A program made the position numbers and the translations under genes. The notes under the pieces are model-generated. The model saw only the letters and a list, made by a program, of their open reading frames with translations, was not told the DNA's origin and did not search any database. 64,000 nucleotides of DNA from Artemia franciscana. Lineage: Eukaryota; Arthropoda; Branchiopoda; Anostraca; Artemiidae. Every line of letters begins with the position of its first letter. Positions within the stretch are counted from its first letter, which is position 1. Positions 12,033 through 23,479 of this stretch are shown here, in pieces. The stretch covers positions 26,102,715 to 26,166,714 of the forward strand of contig NC_088880.1 in assembly GCF_032884065.1 (NCBI RefSeq), in the 5' to 3' direction.

Positions 12033-12470
12033 TTAATATAAAAGAAGAAAAAAAAAACAAAAAAGAAAAAAAAAAAAAAAAACAGGTAAAAACTACTAAA
12101 AAAAAACAAAAAAGCTAAAAAACTAAAAAAAAACTTAGAAAAAGGTAAAAAACTAAAAACTAAAAAAGAAAGAAAAACTAAAAAAACTAAAAAAAGGGTA
12201 GAAACAGCAAAAAAACTAAAATGAAAAAAAAACTAAAAACTAATAAAAAAAACTAAAAACTGAAAAAGAAAAAAAATGAAAAAAGAAAAAAAACTGAAAA
12301 ATAAAGGAGAAAAAGAAAACTAAAAAAATAAAAATAAAACAAAACTAAAAAAGGTAAAAACTACAAAAAAACTAAAAAGAAAAAAGAAAAAAACTAAAAA
12401 GCTAAAAAAAAGGTAAAAACCAAAAAAAAACTTAAAAAGAAAAAAACGAAAAAAACTAAAAATTTATTTC
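12033..12470. repeat. A-rich tract after tRNA-like segment 3
   Basis: About 440 bp of A-rich CTAAAAA/GGTAAAAACTA text, the same kind as at 8760-9418 and 11640-11940, starting right after the tRNA-like head. Confidence 0.8.
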
Positions 12471-12499
12471 ATCATATACCGATTCAAAAACGAATGTAA

Positions 12500-12690
12500 A
12501 TACAGACCGGGACACAGGGAATGTAAATGACGACCGGGACACTCAAAGAGAAATAATAGACTGGGACACCGGGACACAAATAACGACCGGGACACAGGGA
12601 ATATAAATGACGACCGGGATACAAAGACACAACTGCACCGGGACGCCGGGGGCACAAGGGGGATATATAAATGACGACCAGGACACAGGG
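12500..12690. repeat. 27-bp minisatellite, second occurrence
   Basis: Repeats of GACGACCGGGACACAGGG and AATATAA/AATGTAA as at 10391-10567, diverged, near the 3' part of copy B. Confidence 0.8.
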
Positions 12691-12850
12691 AATGTCCGAT
12701 TAGCAATCAACATCAACAAAGCTCAACGGTAAACGTAGTTAAAAACATATATATATTTATCTATTTTTACAGGTGGGACACAGGGACACAACTACAATGG
12801 TATGTAACTAATATGGCGCGTAACGACTTACAAGCGCGAGGGGGGCTTGG

Positions 12851-13240
<390 letters not shown>

Positions 13241-13690
13241 AGTAGTGACGAGTAAATGGGTCCTACACGAACCTCATTTGCATAACCGCATTAGCACGAA
13301 ATTTGAATGACGGTTTATCTAGAAACTGCATCCGCTGAATGACCAAAATACTCTAGTCAAAACATGATTAACATATATTCAACCTCCACTGAATAAGAGG
13401 AACAACCACTTTAGTAAATCGATTTATATGAATTCAAATGGAATGGTAGAATCGGCATAATCAAAGGAATGATCATGTAAATCAAGCATTTTGTTTGGTT
13501 TTGAACTGGACTAATAGAATTGATGATAAAGTACTTTACATGGCAGCATATATTAACATGGGCAAAGTGTAACCGCTTGTGTCATTATATTCATGAGAAT
13601 GTGAGCTTATATCAACACTTTTTTTAGACGAAACTTATTATCATCCATGTCCCACCTCCAAAGATGCCAAATGCTCCTCTCCCAAAGCCG
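13241..13690 (+). repeat. Left terminal inverted repeat
   Basis: Starts AGTAGTGACGAGTAAATGGG. Recognisable shared blocks with the right arm include TCCTACACGAACCTCATTTG, ACATATATTCAACCTCCACT, TATATGAATTCAAATGG, GACTAATAGAATT, GCATATATTAA, TTCATGAGAATG and CATCCATGTCCCACC. Confidence 0.9.
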
Positions 13691-13804
13691 TCTTTTTGGA
13701 CTTAAAATTCTGTTTCACCTGGAACTTTTGGACTCAAAATTTTTTGGACATCGATTTTTTGGGACTTGGAATTTTAGGATTTAGAATTTTTGGACCTCAA
13801 ATTG

Positions 13805-14774
13805 TTTGGAGTATGCATAAAGACAAAATTAGTAAGGTCGTATATATTTTAAGCCCTGATACGAAAGCCCTATGAGGGCAATGATTCACCAAAGCCATTT
13901 GAAAAATGTTGCTTAGTATTGGGGTATACACAAAATCGTATATATTTTAAACCATCATAGGACAGCCCTATGAGGGAAATGATACAATAAATCGTTTTGA
14001 AAAAGAGTCGCTTAGCATTGGGGCCTGTATGAAATCAATATTAATAAAGTCGTATACATTTTAAGCGATGATAAGACAGTTCTATGAGCAAGACGATGCA
14101 TTAAAGCCTTTTGAAAAGTATTGCTTAGTATTTGGGTATGCATAAATTGACATTAATAAACTCGTACAGATTTTAAGTGATTTTAAGACAGTCCTATGAG
14201 GGAAATGATACAATAAAGTCATTTGAAAAGTCTTACTTATGAATGGTGTCTGAGAGCCCAATCAGGGAAATGATACAATAAAGCCTTTTTGAAAAATATT
14301 TTTGAGTATTGGGATATGCGTAAAGTCAAAATTAAAAAAGTCGTATATATTTTAAGCAACGATACTACAGACCTATGAGGGAAATGATACAATAAAACCC
14401 TTAGAAAAGTATTGCTTAACATTGGGATATGCATAAAGTATAAATTAATTAAATTGTATACATTTTAAGCCATGGTGCGACAGCCCTATAAGTGAAATAA
14501 TAAATTAAAGCCTTTTGAAAAGTATTGTTTAGTATTGAGGTATGCATAAAGTCGAAATTAATAAATTGTTATATATTTTAAACGACGATACGACAGCGCT
14601 ACGAGGGGAATGTTACAATAATGCATTTTGCCAAGTACTGCTTAGTAACGGGGTATACATAAAGACGAAATTAGTAAAGTAGTATATATTTTATGTGATG
14701 ATACGGCAGCCCTATGAGGGAAACGATATAATAAAGCCTTTTGTACTGCTTAGTATTGGGGTATGCATAAAGTC
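13805..14774 (+). repeat. Satellite A, left arm, about nine ~110-bp units
   Basis: Units begin GTATGCATAAAGTC or similar at about 13812, 13924, 14025, 14137, 14314, 14426, 14541, 14652 and 14761, with a truncated unit near 14240. Each contains GCGATGATACGACAGCCCTA, GGGAAATGATACAATAAAGC and AGTATTGCTTAGTATTGGGG. The run is broken at 14774 by the Helitron and resumes at about 16010. Confidence 0.9.
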
Positions 14775-15192
14775 AGAACAGCGCGAAAACGGGCTTGCGT
14801 CTCAAAGAGAAATTACCAATTACCAAAAGGGCTTGCGTCTCAAAGAGAAACTACCAATTACCAATCTACAATGGCAGAAGAAACAGCCGAGGAAGCTGCT
14901 CAAAGAGTTAATGCCACAAGGCTTACGGCTAATAGAGAAAGTAAGAAAAGAAAGCGCGCCGAGGAATCACAAGAACAGCGTGAAAACAGGCTAGCGCCTA
15001 AAAGAGAAATTACCAAAAAAATTGTGCCGAGGAATCACAAGAACAACGTGAAAACAGGCTCGCGGCTCAAAGAGAAATTACCAAAAGAAAGCGTGCCGAG
15101 GAATAACAAGAACAATGTGAAAACAGGTTTGAGGCTCAAAGAGATAATGCCAAAGGAAAGCGTGTCTGGCATTCAGGTACAGCCCAGTTGAT
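14775..15192 (+). pseudogene. Helitron N-terminal charged coding repeats
   Basis: Bases 14870-15192 read MAEETAEEAAQRVNATRLTA and then repeats of the type RAEESQEQRENRLAxxREIT, unit about 60-63 bp, three to four copies, with a frameshift after REITKK and a stop in the third unit. Arthropod Helitron proteins commonly begin with such Glu/Arg/Gln-rich repeats. The preceding 14775-14870 is another, rearranged pair of units (GGGCTTGCGTCTCAAAGAGA twice). Confidence 0.75.
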
Positions 15193-15201
15193 GATTATAG
15201 C

Positions 15202-15465
15202 TTGAGTATATGTGTTCAAATCGGGACTATGTCTAAAATTTGTCCCTATTGTAAGGCCTTGAAATTTAATGGTGAAACAATGGGAATGTGTTGCGCCTCA
15301 GGAAAAGTTAAACTTCCTCAACTGGCTGCACCACCAGAGCCATTGAAGACTTTGCTTACTGGAACTATTATTCTGGCCATGATTCAAGACCAGGCAGTCA
15401 TTTACAAGTCAGTCAACACAGTTCTGAAATCAAATGAAACTGTTAACTATCCATCAGAATTTTGA
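15202..15465 (+). pseudogene. Helitron N-terminal Cys motif fused to helicase segment
   Basis: The open frame reads GTMSKICPYCKALKFNGETM then GMCCASGKVKLPQL and LLTGT: the CxxC ... CC motif that opens Helitron replicase proteins. It then jumps to DQAVIYKSVNTVLKSNETVN, which belongs near the helicase C-terminus in full-length proteins. The join after LLTGT is thus an in-frame deletion of well over a thousand codons' worth of usual sequence. Stop at 15463. The adjacent 15466-15585 continues the helicase ([33 protein letters not shown]) after a stop. Confidence 0.8.
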
Positions 15466-15595
15466 AATTCCCTGGATCTCCCAGGGTTTCCACCACAAAT
15501 GCTACAACTAAAAGTAAGCGTACCAATAATACTGTTACGAAATATTAACCCACCAAACCTTTGCAACGGCACGCGAGTTGCCGTAAAAAAAAAAC

Positions 15596-15923
15596 AATGG
15601 AAAACGTAATAGAGGCAACAATTTTGAAATGGCCTTCCGAGGGTGAGGCTGCTCTTATTTTTCACATTCCCATGATGTCAACGGATCTGCCTTTTCAATT
15701 TAAAAGATTGTAATTCCCAATTCGATTGGCATTTGCAATCACCATTAACAAAGCTCAAGGGCAATCATTAGAAAAATGCGGTATAGACCTTAGCACAGAT
15801 TGTTTTCACCACGGACAATTATATGTTGCATGCTCAAGAGTCGGTAAACCGGACAATTTATTTATATGCACAGACAATGGAACAGCGAAGAATGTTGTAT
15901 ATCCACAAGTTTTACGCAGTTAA
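15596..15923 (+). pseudogene. Helitron helicase C-terminus (Pif1-type motifs V-VI)
   Basis: After an A-run frameshift at 15585-15595 it reads [10 protein letters not shown], then STDLPFQFKRL-stop-FPIRLAF. From 15726 it is open: AITINKAQGQSLEKCGIDL and [18 protein letters not shown], ending NVVYPQVLRS. KAQGQS and the YVACSRV box are the last conserved motifs of superfamily 1 Pif1-like helicases. Stop TAA at 15921. Better kept than the relic at 10568-10764, so a younger copy, but clearly dead. Confidence 0.9.
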
Positions 15924-16009
15924 AAATTAGCACATATCCGTTGTATATACATATGAGAATCCATATATAGAAGCCTGCCGCGTGCCACTAGATGGGGCCA
16001 GGCGGCGAG

Positions 16010-17005
16010 GGATATGATACAATAAAGCCTTATGAGAAGAATTTATTAGTATTGGCATATGCATAAAGTCAAAATTAATAAAGTCGTATAGAGTTTAAGC
16101 GATGATACGACATCCCTATGAGAGAAATAATACGATATAAATTAATAATAGAAATTAATAAAGTTGTATATATATATATATTAAGCGATGATACGAAAGC
16201 CCTATGGGGGAAATAATATATTAAAACCCTTTAAAAAGTATTGCTTAGTATTGGTTTATGCATAAAGATGAAATTAATAAAACTCGTGTATATATTTTGA
16301 GTGATAGTGCGACAGCCCATAAGGGAAATGATACAGTTAAGTCTTTTGAAAAGTTTTGCTTAGTATTAAGGTAAACATAAAGCCAAAATTAATAAAGTCG
16401 TATATATTTCAAGTGATGACAAGGCAGCCCTGTAAGGGAAATGATGAAATAAAAACTTGTGATAAGTTTTGCTTAGTATTGGAGTATGCATAAAGTCGAA
16501 ATTAATTAAGTCGTATATTTTAAGCGATGATAAGAAAGTCCTGTGAGAGAAATGATACATTAAATCCTTTTGAAAAGTATTCTATAGAATTGGGGTATGC
16601 ATAAAGCAGAAATCAATATACACGTGCATACTTTGAGCGATGATATGAAAGTCCTTTGAGGGAAATCATTCAATATGGCTTTTGCTTAGTATTGGGGTAT
16701 GCATAAAGTAGAAATTACTAAATTCATATATATTTTCAGCAGTTACTCGCCAGCCCTATGAGGGAAATGTTTAATTAAAGTCTTTTGAAAACTATTGCTT
16801 AGTATTAGGGTATGCATAAAGTCGGAAGCTTTAAAGTCGTACATATTTTAAGCGATGATACGCCAGCCCTATGAGGAAACTGACAAATTAAGGTCTTTTG
16901 AAAATTACTACTTATTATTGGGGCATGCATAAACTAGAAATTCATTAATTCGTGTATATTTTGAGAGATGATACGAAAGCCCTATACAGAAAATGATAGT
17001 CGATC
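16010..17005 (+). repeat. Satellite A, left arm continued, about nine ~110-bp units
   Basis: Units begin near 16057, 16258, 16371, 16484, 16596, 16699, 16810 and 16925 (GTATGCATAAAGTC-like), with the same internal words as the units at 13805-14774. A damaged unit lies near 16130-16180. Confidence 0.9.
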
Positions 17006-18457
17006 GGAAGTCTTTCGGAATTTATTGACTACCTGTTTGTTGGAGTCAAAAGTGTTCTTATTAATTTTGATATTATGTCAGCAACTAAAAAACAGAGACT
17101 TTATCAAGAGTGCTTTTTATAATTTTTTATGCTTAGTCACCAATTAAAATACTTGGGATTTACTAAGTAGTTGAGTTTATTGTAGTCAAAAGTGCTTTTT
17201 TAATTTTTGGTACTCCGCCGGCAACTAAAGCACTCTAAATTTATAAACTCCCTCAGTTTATTGTAGCAAAGGTGCTTAATTAAATTTTTGATAGTCAGCA
17301 GCTATGATACTCGGAATTTACCTTTTAGCTGAGTTTGGTCAATAAAAAGGTGAATTTTTATTAATTTTTTAATACCTTTTCACCAATTAAAAGACTTAAA
17401 ATTTATTAAGTAGTTGAGATTGTTGTAGTCGAAAGTGCCTTTATTAAATTTTTTGTTTTCTGCCGGCAACTAAAATTCTTGAGATTTTTCAAATCCCTCA
17501 TTTCATTGTAGTCAAAAGAGCTTTAGTAACTTTTTGATACTCAGTCAAGAACTATAACACTTGGATTTAGCTATTAACTGAATTTGTTTCATGCAAAAGT
17601 GTTTTTTGTAATTTTTTGTCACCAATTAAAAGACTAAGAACAGACCAGGTAGCTGGATTTTTTTGTAGCCAAAAGAACTTTAATTTATTTTTTTGTACAC
17701 AGCCGGAAAAAAAACACGTGCAGTTTATCAATTATCTCAGTTTATTGTAGTCAAAAGTTCTTTTACTAAATTTTTGATATTTGGTTAGCAAGTAAGACAT
17801 TCGGAATTTACCAACTAGCTGAATTTGTTGTATGCAAAAGTGCTTTTTGTCACTTTTTTATACTAAGTAACCAATCAAAAGAGTCGGAATTTACAGAGTA
17901 GCTGAGTTTGTTGTAGTCAAAAGTGCTTTTATTAAATTTTTTGTCCTCAGCCAGCAAGTAAAATACTCGGAATGTATCAACTCTCTGAGTTTATTGTAGT
18001 CAAGTGATTTTCTTAAATTTTTGATGCTCAGTTAGCAACTAAGACACTCGGAATTTGCCTCTTTGGCGTGTTTATTGTACTCAAAAGTGCTTTTATCAAG
18101 TTATCGATGCTCAGTAATCAATTAAAAGACTCGAATTTTACCAAATAGCTGAGTTTGTTGTAGTCAAAAGTGCTTCTATTAAATTTTTGATGCTCAGTCA
18201 GCAACTAAGACACTCAGAATCTACCTAATAGCTTAGTTTGTTCTGTACAAAAATGCTTTTTTATTCATTTCTTGATGCTCAGTCGATTAAAAGACTCAAA
18301 ATTTACCAAGTAGCTGAATTTTGTTATCAAAAGTGTTTTTTTGTACTCAACCAGCAATTAAACCACTCGAAATTTATTAACTCCCTCAATTTGTTGTAGT
18401 CAAAAGTGCTTTTATCAATTTTTGGTACTCAGCAAGCAAGTGAAACACTCAGATTCC
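17006..18457. repeat. Satellite B, central array of three-monomer higher-order repeats
   Basis: About 16-17 monomers of 80-90 bp built on 'CTGAGTTTGTTGTAGTCAAA' and 'AGTGCTTTTATTAAATTTTT'. Three monomer types alternate: one with CACCAATTAAAAGACT, one with GCCGGCAACTAAAA and TCCCTCAGTTTATTG, one with CAGTCAGCAACTAAGACACT. The triplet order recurs roughly every 250 bp (for example CACCAATTAAAA at 17131, 17390 and 17620). No coding potential. Confidence 0.8.
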
Positions 18458-19210
18458 ATAAGGTTTATTGTATCATTTCGTTTATAGGGTTGTCGTATCG
18501 TCGCTCAAAATATATACTTCTTAAATTTTGAGTTTGTACATACCCCAGTACTAAACAACTCTTTTCAAAAGACTTTATTGAAAGTCTTTTTTTGGCTCTC
18601 ATATCATCACTTAAAATATTTATAACCTTATGAATTTAGACATTATGCATGCCCCAATACTAAGTAAAAGGCTTTTCAAAAGGCTTAATTGTATCATTTT
18701 CCCTCATAGGGACGTCGTATCATCGCTTAAAATATATACAGCTTTATGAATTTCAACTTTATGCATACCCTAATACTAAGCAATAGTTTTCAAAAGGCTT
18801 CATCGTATCATTTCCCTGATAGAGCTGTCGTATAATCGCTCAATATATACGGCTGCATCAATTTTAAGTTTATATATACCTCAATACTAAGCAATACACT
18901 TCAAAAGACTTTACTGTATCATTTCCATCATAGGACTGTCGTATAATCACTTAAAATATGTACGAGCATATTAATTTTGACTTTATACACACCCTAGCCC
19001 TAAGAAATATTTTTCAAAAGGCTTTAATGTATCACTTCCCTCATAGGACAGTAGTTTCATGACTTAAAATATGTATGATTATATTAATTTCGACTTTATG
19101 CATACCCCAATACTGAGCAATACTTTTCAAAAGGCTTTATTGCATCATTTCCGTTATAGGGCCGTCATATCATCGCTTAATATATACGACTTTATTAATT
19201 TCGACTTAAT
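18458..19210 (-). repeat. Satellite A, right arm, inverted, about seven units
   Basis: Units carry GCATACCCCAATACTAAGCA, TTTTCAAAAGGCTTTA, TGTATCATTTCCCTCATAGG and CGTATCATCGCTTAAAATAT, the reverse complement of the left-arm units. This makes the element a giant imperfect palindrome around satellite B. Confidence 0.9.
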
Positions 19211-19305
19211 ATACACCCAAATTCCATACCTTTAAGTCCCAAAAAATTCAAGTCCAAAAAATTCTGAGTCTAAAAAGGGGGGACAAAAAGCTAGGGGAGG
19301 TGTAT

Positions 19306-19798
19306 TATGGGTGGGACATGGATGACGATAAATTTCATCATAAAATAGTGTTGATATAAGCGCTCATTCTCATGAATACGATTATACAAGCAATTAAACT
19401 ATGCCTGTATTAATATATGCTGTGAAGTAAAGTTCAATATTATATAATGAATTCTATTAGTCTAATTTGAAACCAAAATAAATGGTTTACTTAAGTGATC
19501 GTTCCTCTGATTACGCCGATTCTGCCGTTTGATCTGAATTCATACAAATCAGTTTACTAAAGTGGTCATTCCTCTTATTCAGTGAAGGTTGAATATATGT
19601 TAATCATGTCCAGACAGGTATTAATAAAGTGGTAATTTCTCTTATTCAATGAAGATTGAATATATCATAATCATGACCTGACAGGAATATGTAGGTCATT
19701 CACCGGATCTACTTGCTAGGTAAACCGGCTATACAAATTTTGTTGAAATACGATTTTGCAAATGAGGTTCGTGTAGGACCCATTTACTCATCACTACT
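19306..19798 (-). repeat. Right terminal inverted repeat
   Basis: Reverse complement of 13241-13690 with substitutions, plus an extra copy of the 'ACTTTATTAATACCTGTC' neighbourhood (19600-19690 duplicates 19555-19620). Ends CATTTACTCATCACTACT at 19798. Confidence 0.9.
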
Positions 19799-20290
19799 TT
19801 CTTCCCTGATGTTTGAGTATAGGGATGTTATTAGGCGTCTTAATATAACTGTGACTAGTATTTTACTAGGTAGAGACATTAAGTTGATGTCCCTCCAGTT
19901 GTGACAGATTAAAGCATCGCCCTTTTTGATGACTTTGACCAGTATAATCTTGGTCCAATCTTTTGGGACAATTCCAAAATCCCAGATGACCATTAAGAGA
20001 GCAGTCCAAATGGTTATACAGGCTCGAAGAGATGTCTTCAGTGTCTCTGTCGTGATTCAATTGACGCCAGATGCACGTCTATTTTTCTACTTTTTCGCAG
20101 CCGTCGTCACTTCTTCGGTGCTGAGAGGGATTAGCGATTACGTCCCTTGTGTCAATTAGCAAGGAACTAATTGACTATTTTACTTCAAATAGTCTGATCA
20201 ACTATGGGCCATGGGCGAATGATTTAGCGTAAATGAGCATAGAACGCAAAGATTTAGAAGCAATCAATTGAGAAGAGACGATTAATAATT
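19799..20290 (-). pseudogene. RT relic, first (N-terminal) piece, minus strand
   Basis: On the minus strand from about 20160 it reads LIDTRDVIAN, then (frame change) PLSTEEVTTAAKK, stop, KNRRASGVN, stop, and an open stretch MVIWDFGIVPKDWTKIILVK, KKGDALICHNWRDINLMSLP, ending SNIREE at GAAGAA (19804-19799). The order (STEEV..A..KLKN.KA.G, VP.DW....I..I.KKGD...C.NWR.I.L.S.P.K) is that of LINE RTs before motif A. The frame continues at 13240. Bases 20160-20290 may be the decayed upstream linker. Confidence 0.8.
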
Positions 20291-22929
20291 TTGCAGAGGC
20301 TAAAGTAAAGCAAGTAAGATTTAAATAAACGAAAATTTTGTAAGAATTTGGCGAGAAATTTTAGGTGACAGGGGGATGGGGTACTAATACAAATTTTTGT
20401 CTTGGGTGCAAGAGAGGCTAGAAACGCCATTGGTTAAACATTTTTTACTCTGATTGCTCACGGATCATTTAGAGAATGATCTTAAATGATGTAAAAGATT
20501 TATTCTAAACTGAAACAAAATTGGTTTGCATTTTATACAGGGATTTTTGTATCCACTAAAGACAGAGGTTGGCATTTTGGTAGTCATCAGTTACAAATAA
20601 AAACTAAAACTGAAATTTAATTTAGACAATTTCATTGCACCCTCCTCCTCCGTGAAAGGGCCCAATACTATTCAAAAGTACATTTTAAAAAAAGGGCTTG
20701 ATGACAAATTTTTCCATTGCCATAGCGAGGCTATATCTTCTTGAAATGAGGGCTTTGCGTAGAATTTCGTTTGCATCATTAAAGAGCCTAAACCAGGGCT
20801 CTGCGGCTATAAGCAAATCCGAGGTTAATACTTGAATATAAAAGTCTCGCAGCAAACATAGTGAGTGGCCAGCAAATTGCACATACAGCATTTTACTTCC
20901 ACAAAAGTTGGAATTTAAACCCAAAAGTTAAGTCACTAATCACGAATTTGAGGCAAAAATTTCAGCATAAAAAGCAATATGTAACTTACAGTTTCCACAT
21001 CTGGATTTTAACTAACGCCACTGTTTATATCAAGAAATTTCTTAGTCTGAGGAATATAAATCTGATTCCAGTGTTGCGATGTTGTCATAAACACGTTTCA
21101 GAGAATGTGTTTGATTTCAATCATAGTTACCGCAGCTGCTGTTTTTCACGTGAAGGATTACCAACATAAGGATAGGCCTGCAAAATGAGTACCCTAAAAC
21201 AAATCACATTGTGCAGCTTAAATCTTTTGAACTAGCTTATTATTTCCATACGAGGTTATCTTTAGAAATAGGTAAACTTTTCACAAGTTCTTGTGGAACT
21301 TGAATCCGTACTCTCGGCATAAGTTACAGTTTCATCCCCTGGCCTACATTCTTGTGTAACTACCAGATTTATGGCAATAGAAAAAAGCTCTTATAGGTTG
21401 TAGTTAATATCTGACAACCCGTAACTCAAGAAAAGTTATGACAAGCTTTGATCACCCTGTTGCGACTAAATAAATCCTACATTTTATTTGACTTATGTCG
21501 AATCCAACAGTTTTGTCGTGATATAATAACGTTCCTTGAAGCAAAGCCTTGTACAACCTAACTGTAAAGTACAAGTGGGATTAGAAAATTTGGAAACCGA
21601 TTGCGAACTAGAGTAATTCAGGGATACCTCGGGGATAACACATGATTCTGCTGGTCGACTTCGGTAAACCAGGGTTTGAAATAATTATTTCTTCTCTTTT
21701 ATACCCATTCATAATGAGTTTTTACTATCAGCCCGGTCCAAAACCCAGTATTAACTGATGTTAGTGATCATATTTTGTCATTCGTAACGCATAATTTAAA
21801 CGCTAGACATTACTAATACCGAACTATCACATGCCTTTGTCTTTATCGTAGGTCTTATCTAGTCCTTGTTCTTCTGATCATGCAAATATTTTTGAGCCCT
21901 GACGAGCTCCAGTAGCTCCTTTCAATATTTCACTTTTGTTATTACACTGATATATTTTTTTATTTTTCTTCTTGTTTGAATTGTTATGGAGACACTTTTA
22001 CACAATCTTACCACTAAAATCAAATTCCGGGGCCTGGTTTAGGTTGTTGCAGGTGAGTAAGAACTCCAGGTCCCACAATACCAAACAGAGATCAGTCATG
22101 CCACACCACTACAGGACTTGACTATTTGCCCTTTTCTTCTTGTTTAGATTAGTATGCAGCTAGATCAGACAAAATCGTTCGTCACTGAAAAGAAAAGTCT
22201 CGAACATAATTTTTTAACGACCTTATTTTGAAAACATTCAGATAACACCCGTGGATGAGAAAATACAGTGTTAGTCTATAATTGGGGATATGAGAAGCAA
22301 AGGCAGATCTCGAGCAAAATCTTGGGCGGAGGCAATATCACAAGGGCGCCAATAATTGACCGAATTGACAACTTTATTTTTAAAAAAGTTAAAGAAAAGA
22401 GAGAAAACGAATGAGGGTGCCTAAATGACCTTGGGGGGCCACGGAAGCCCCATAGACCCCCTTGATCCACCCCTGATGAGAAAGAAACATGCCAAGAAAA
22501 CAATTTTTACTTCTTAATATGCAGAAAAAATGTAGTTCACATTTTCAAGGCGCTTCCATTACAGTCCCCCCTAAATGCGCGAATATATATCCAAAACAAT
22601 ATAGTTCCCATGTGATTTTCCGTTTCTTGATTTCGTCAGCGTTGATTCAATTTACGAGTACATGGGTTGAAGCAATGGTGGCGCATGGTAAAATACATAG
22701 GAAATATGTAATGTTGACTATATATTTGCATATTAGCAGCGGGGGTAAAGTGTGGTGAAAGCTCCTTACGTGTTAATTATAATTTCGTCGTATTGTGAAA
22801 TACGAATTATTTTTCTTGAAATGTTTCCTTCTCAATAGCCCAAATTGTAGGCTAATACCGAAAATGCTTGATGGACCCAAAAATCAGCACGTGGAACGAT
22901 TATTAAATAGCATACAATAAACGTTGGTA
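20291..22929. other. No gene seen
   Basis: No supported coding region. A dispersed ~150-bp repeat occurs at 21955-22110 (GGGGCCTGGTTTAGGTTGTT, ACCAAACAGAGAT) and again at 23480-23635. Around 22420-22480 is a G/C-rich stretch (TTGGGGGGCCACGGAAGCCC) of dispersed-repeat character. Confidence 0.4.
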
Positions 22930-23110
22930 ACCATAGCTGACATGGATCTGATTGTGTTGGAAAGCAGCAGAGCTATGTACGAAACCGCTGAGCTTATCCT
23001 TGGACATAAAACTAAAGAAGACATGTCGCGGATTACCCAGGAGATAATCAAAACGTGCAACGAGAAGGGTAATCTGCAAATCGAGTGAAATCAAGAGAGC
23101 AAGAAACGAT
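22930..23110 (+). pseudogene. Possible LINE linker relic between endonuclease and RT
   Basis: Plus-strand reading MDLIVLESSRAMYETAELIL then GHKTKEDMSRITQEIIKTCN, stop after GNLQIE. The spacing A..ETAE..LG.K......I..E resembles the short region between endonuclease and RT in RTE-like LINEs. The similarity is weak and no flanking domain is recognised. Confidence 0.3.
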
Positions 23111-23479
23111 TTAAAAACTTACATTTTAAAATGAATCAAAAAAATGCTAGTTATAAAATACTTAGTAGCCGAAAAATGTCGATAGTGCGAGGGTGATTAA
23201 TGTGGGGTAACTCACATCTCATAATCAAACGTAATAGAGAAATAATAAGTCTTAAAAGGTCTAGGTCTCCTTATCCACTCCATAAATATATGCGCATGAT
23301 CCTCACTTATACTGAAATGGAATCGCTGGAAAAAAACACTTTCAGGAAAAGCTGGATCTCATAGAACAAGCAGACCATTTAATTATTTTATTTAAAAATT
23401 ATGTCAAGAAATTAATATGGGGATTTTAATGGGGGGACTCCTTCCAATATTTCCCCTTTTATTTTACTTTTCCATTTTT

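Larger units (their letters stand above)
14775..16009 (+). mobile_element. Deleted Helitron inserted in satellite A
   Basis: Unrelated to the flanking 110-bp repeat, which stops at 14774 and resumes at 16010 (GATATGATACAATAAAGCC). It holds the N-terminal repeat region and Zn-finger-like motif of a Helitron protein fused by a large deletion to the C-terminal helicase motifs. The Rep (rolling-circle nuclease) domain and the first helicase motifs are absent. A GC-rich stretch GCCTGCCGCGTGCC ... GGCGGCGAGG near 15975-16009 could fold as a 3' hairpin, but no clear CTRR follows. 5'-truncated inside coding sequence. Confidence 0.8.
13241..19798. mobile_element. 6558-bp long-TIR element, Polinton-like termini, no coding genes of its own
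   Basis: The ends are AGTAGTGACGAGTAAATGGG (left) and the inverse of AGTAGTGATGAGTAAATGGG (right), flanked by exact 6-bp repeats TTCTTC. The inverted repeats continue for roughly 450-490 bp with visible substitutions and an extra ~80-bp duplication in the right arm, then pass into 110-bp tandem repeats that are also inverted between the arms. A separate array fills the centre. No ORF belongs to the element; the only coding scraps come from a Helitron inserted at 14775-16009. Known background: 6-bp target duplications with AG...CT termini and long TIRs characterise Polintons/Mavericks. Foldback elements also have long TIRs with tandem repeats but usually 8-10 bp duplications. Assignment to Polinton is inference from ends only. 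The flanking DNA is an RT relic that reads through when the element is ignored, which proves insertion. Confidence 0.85.

Noticed and set aside
13241..19798. CRISPR-like or centromeric interpretation of the regular arrays
   Set aside because: Units are contiguous tandem repeats without spacers, inside an element with terminal repeats and target duplications in eukaryotic DNA.
20685..21169. Overlapping ORFs on both strands (79 and 102 codons)
   Set aside because: No motif, no splice-bounded structure, and they overlap antisense to each other.
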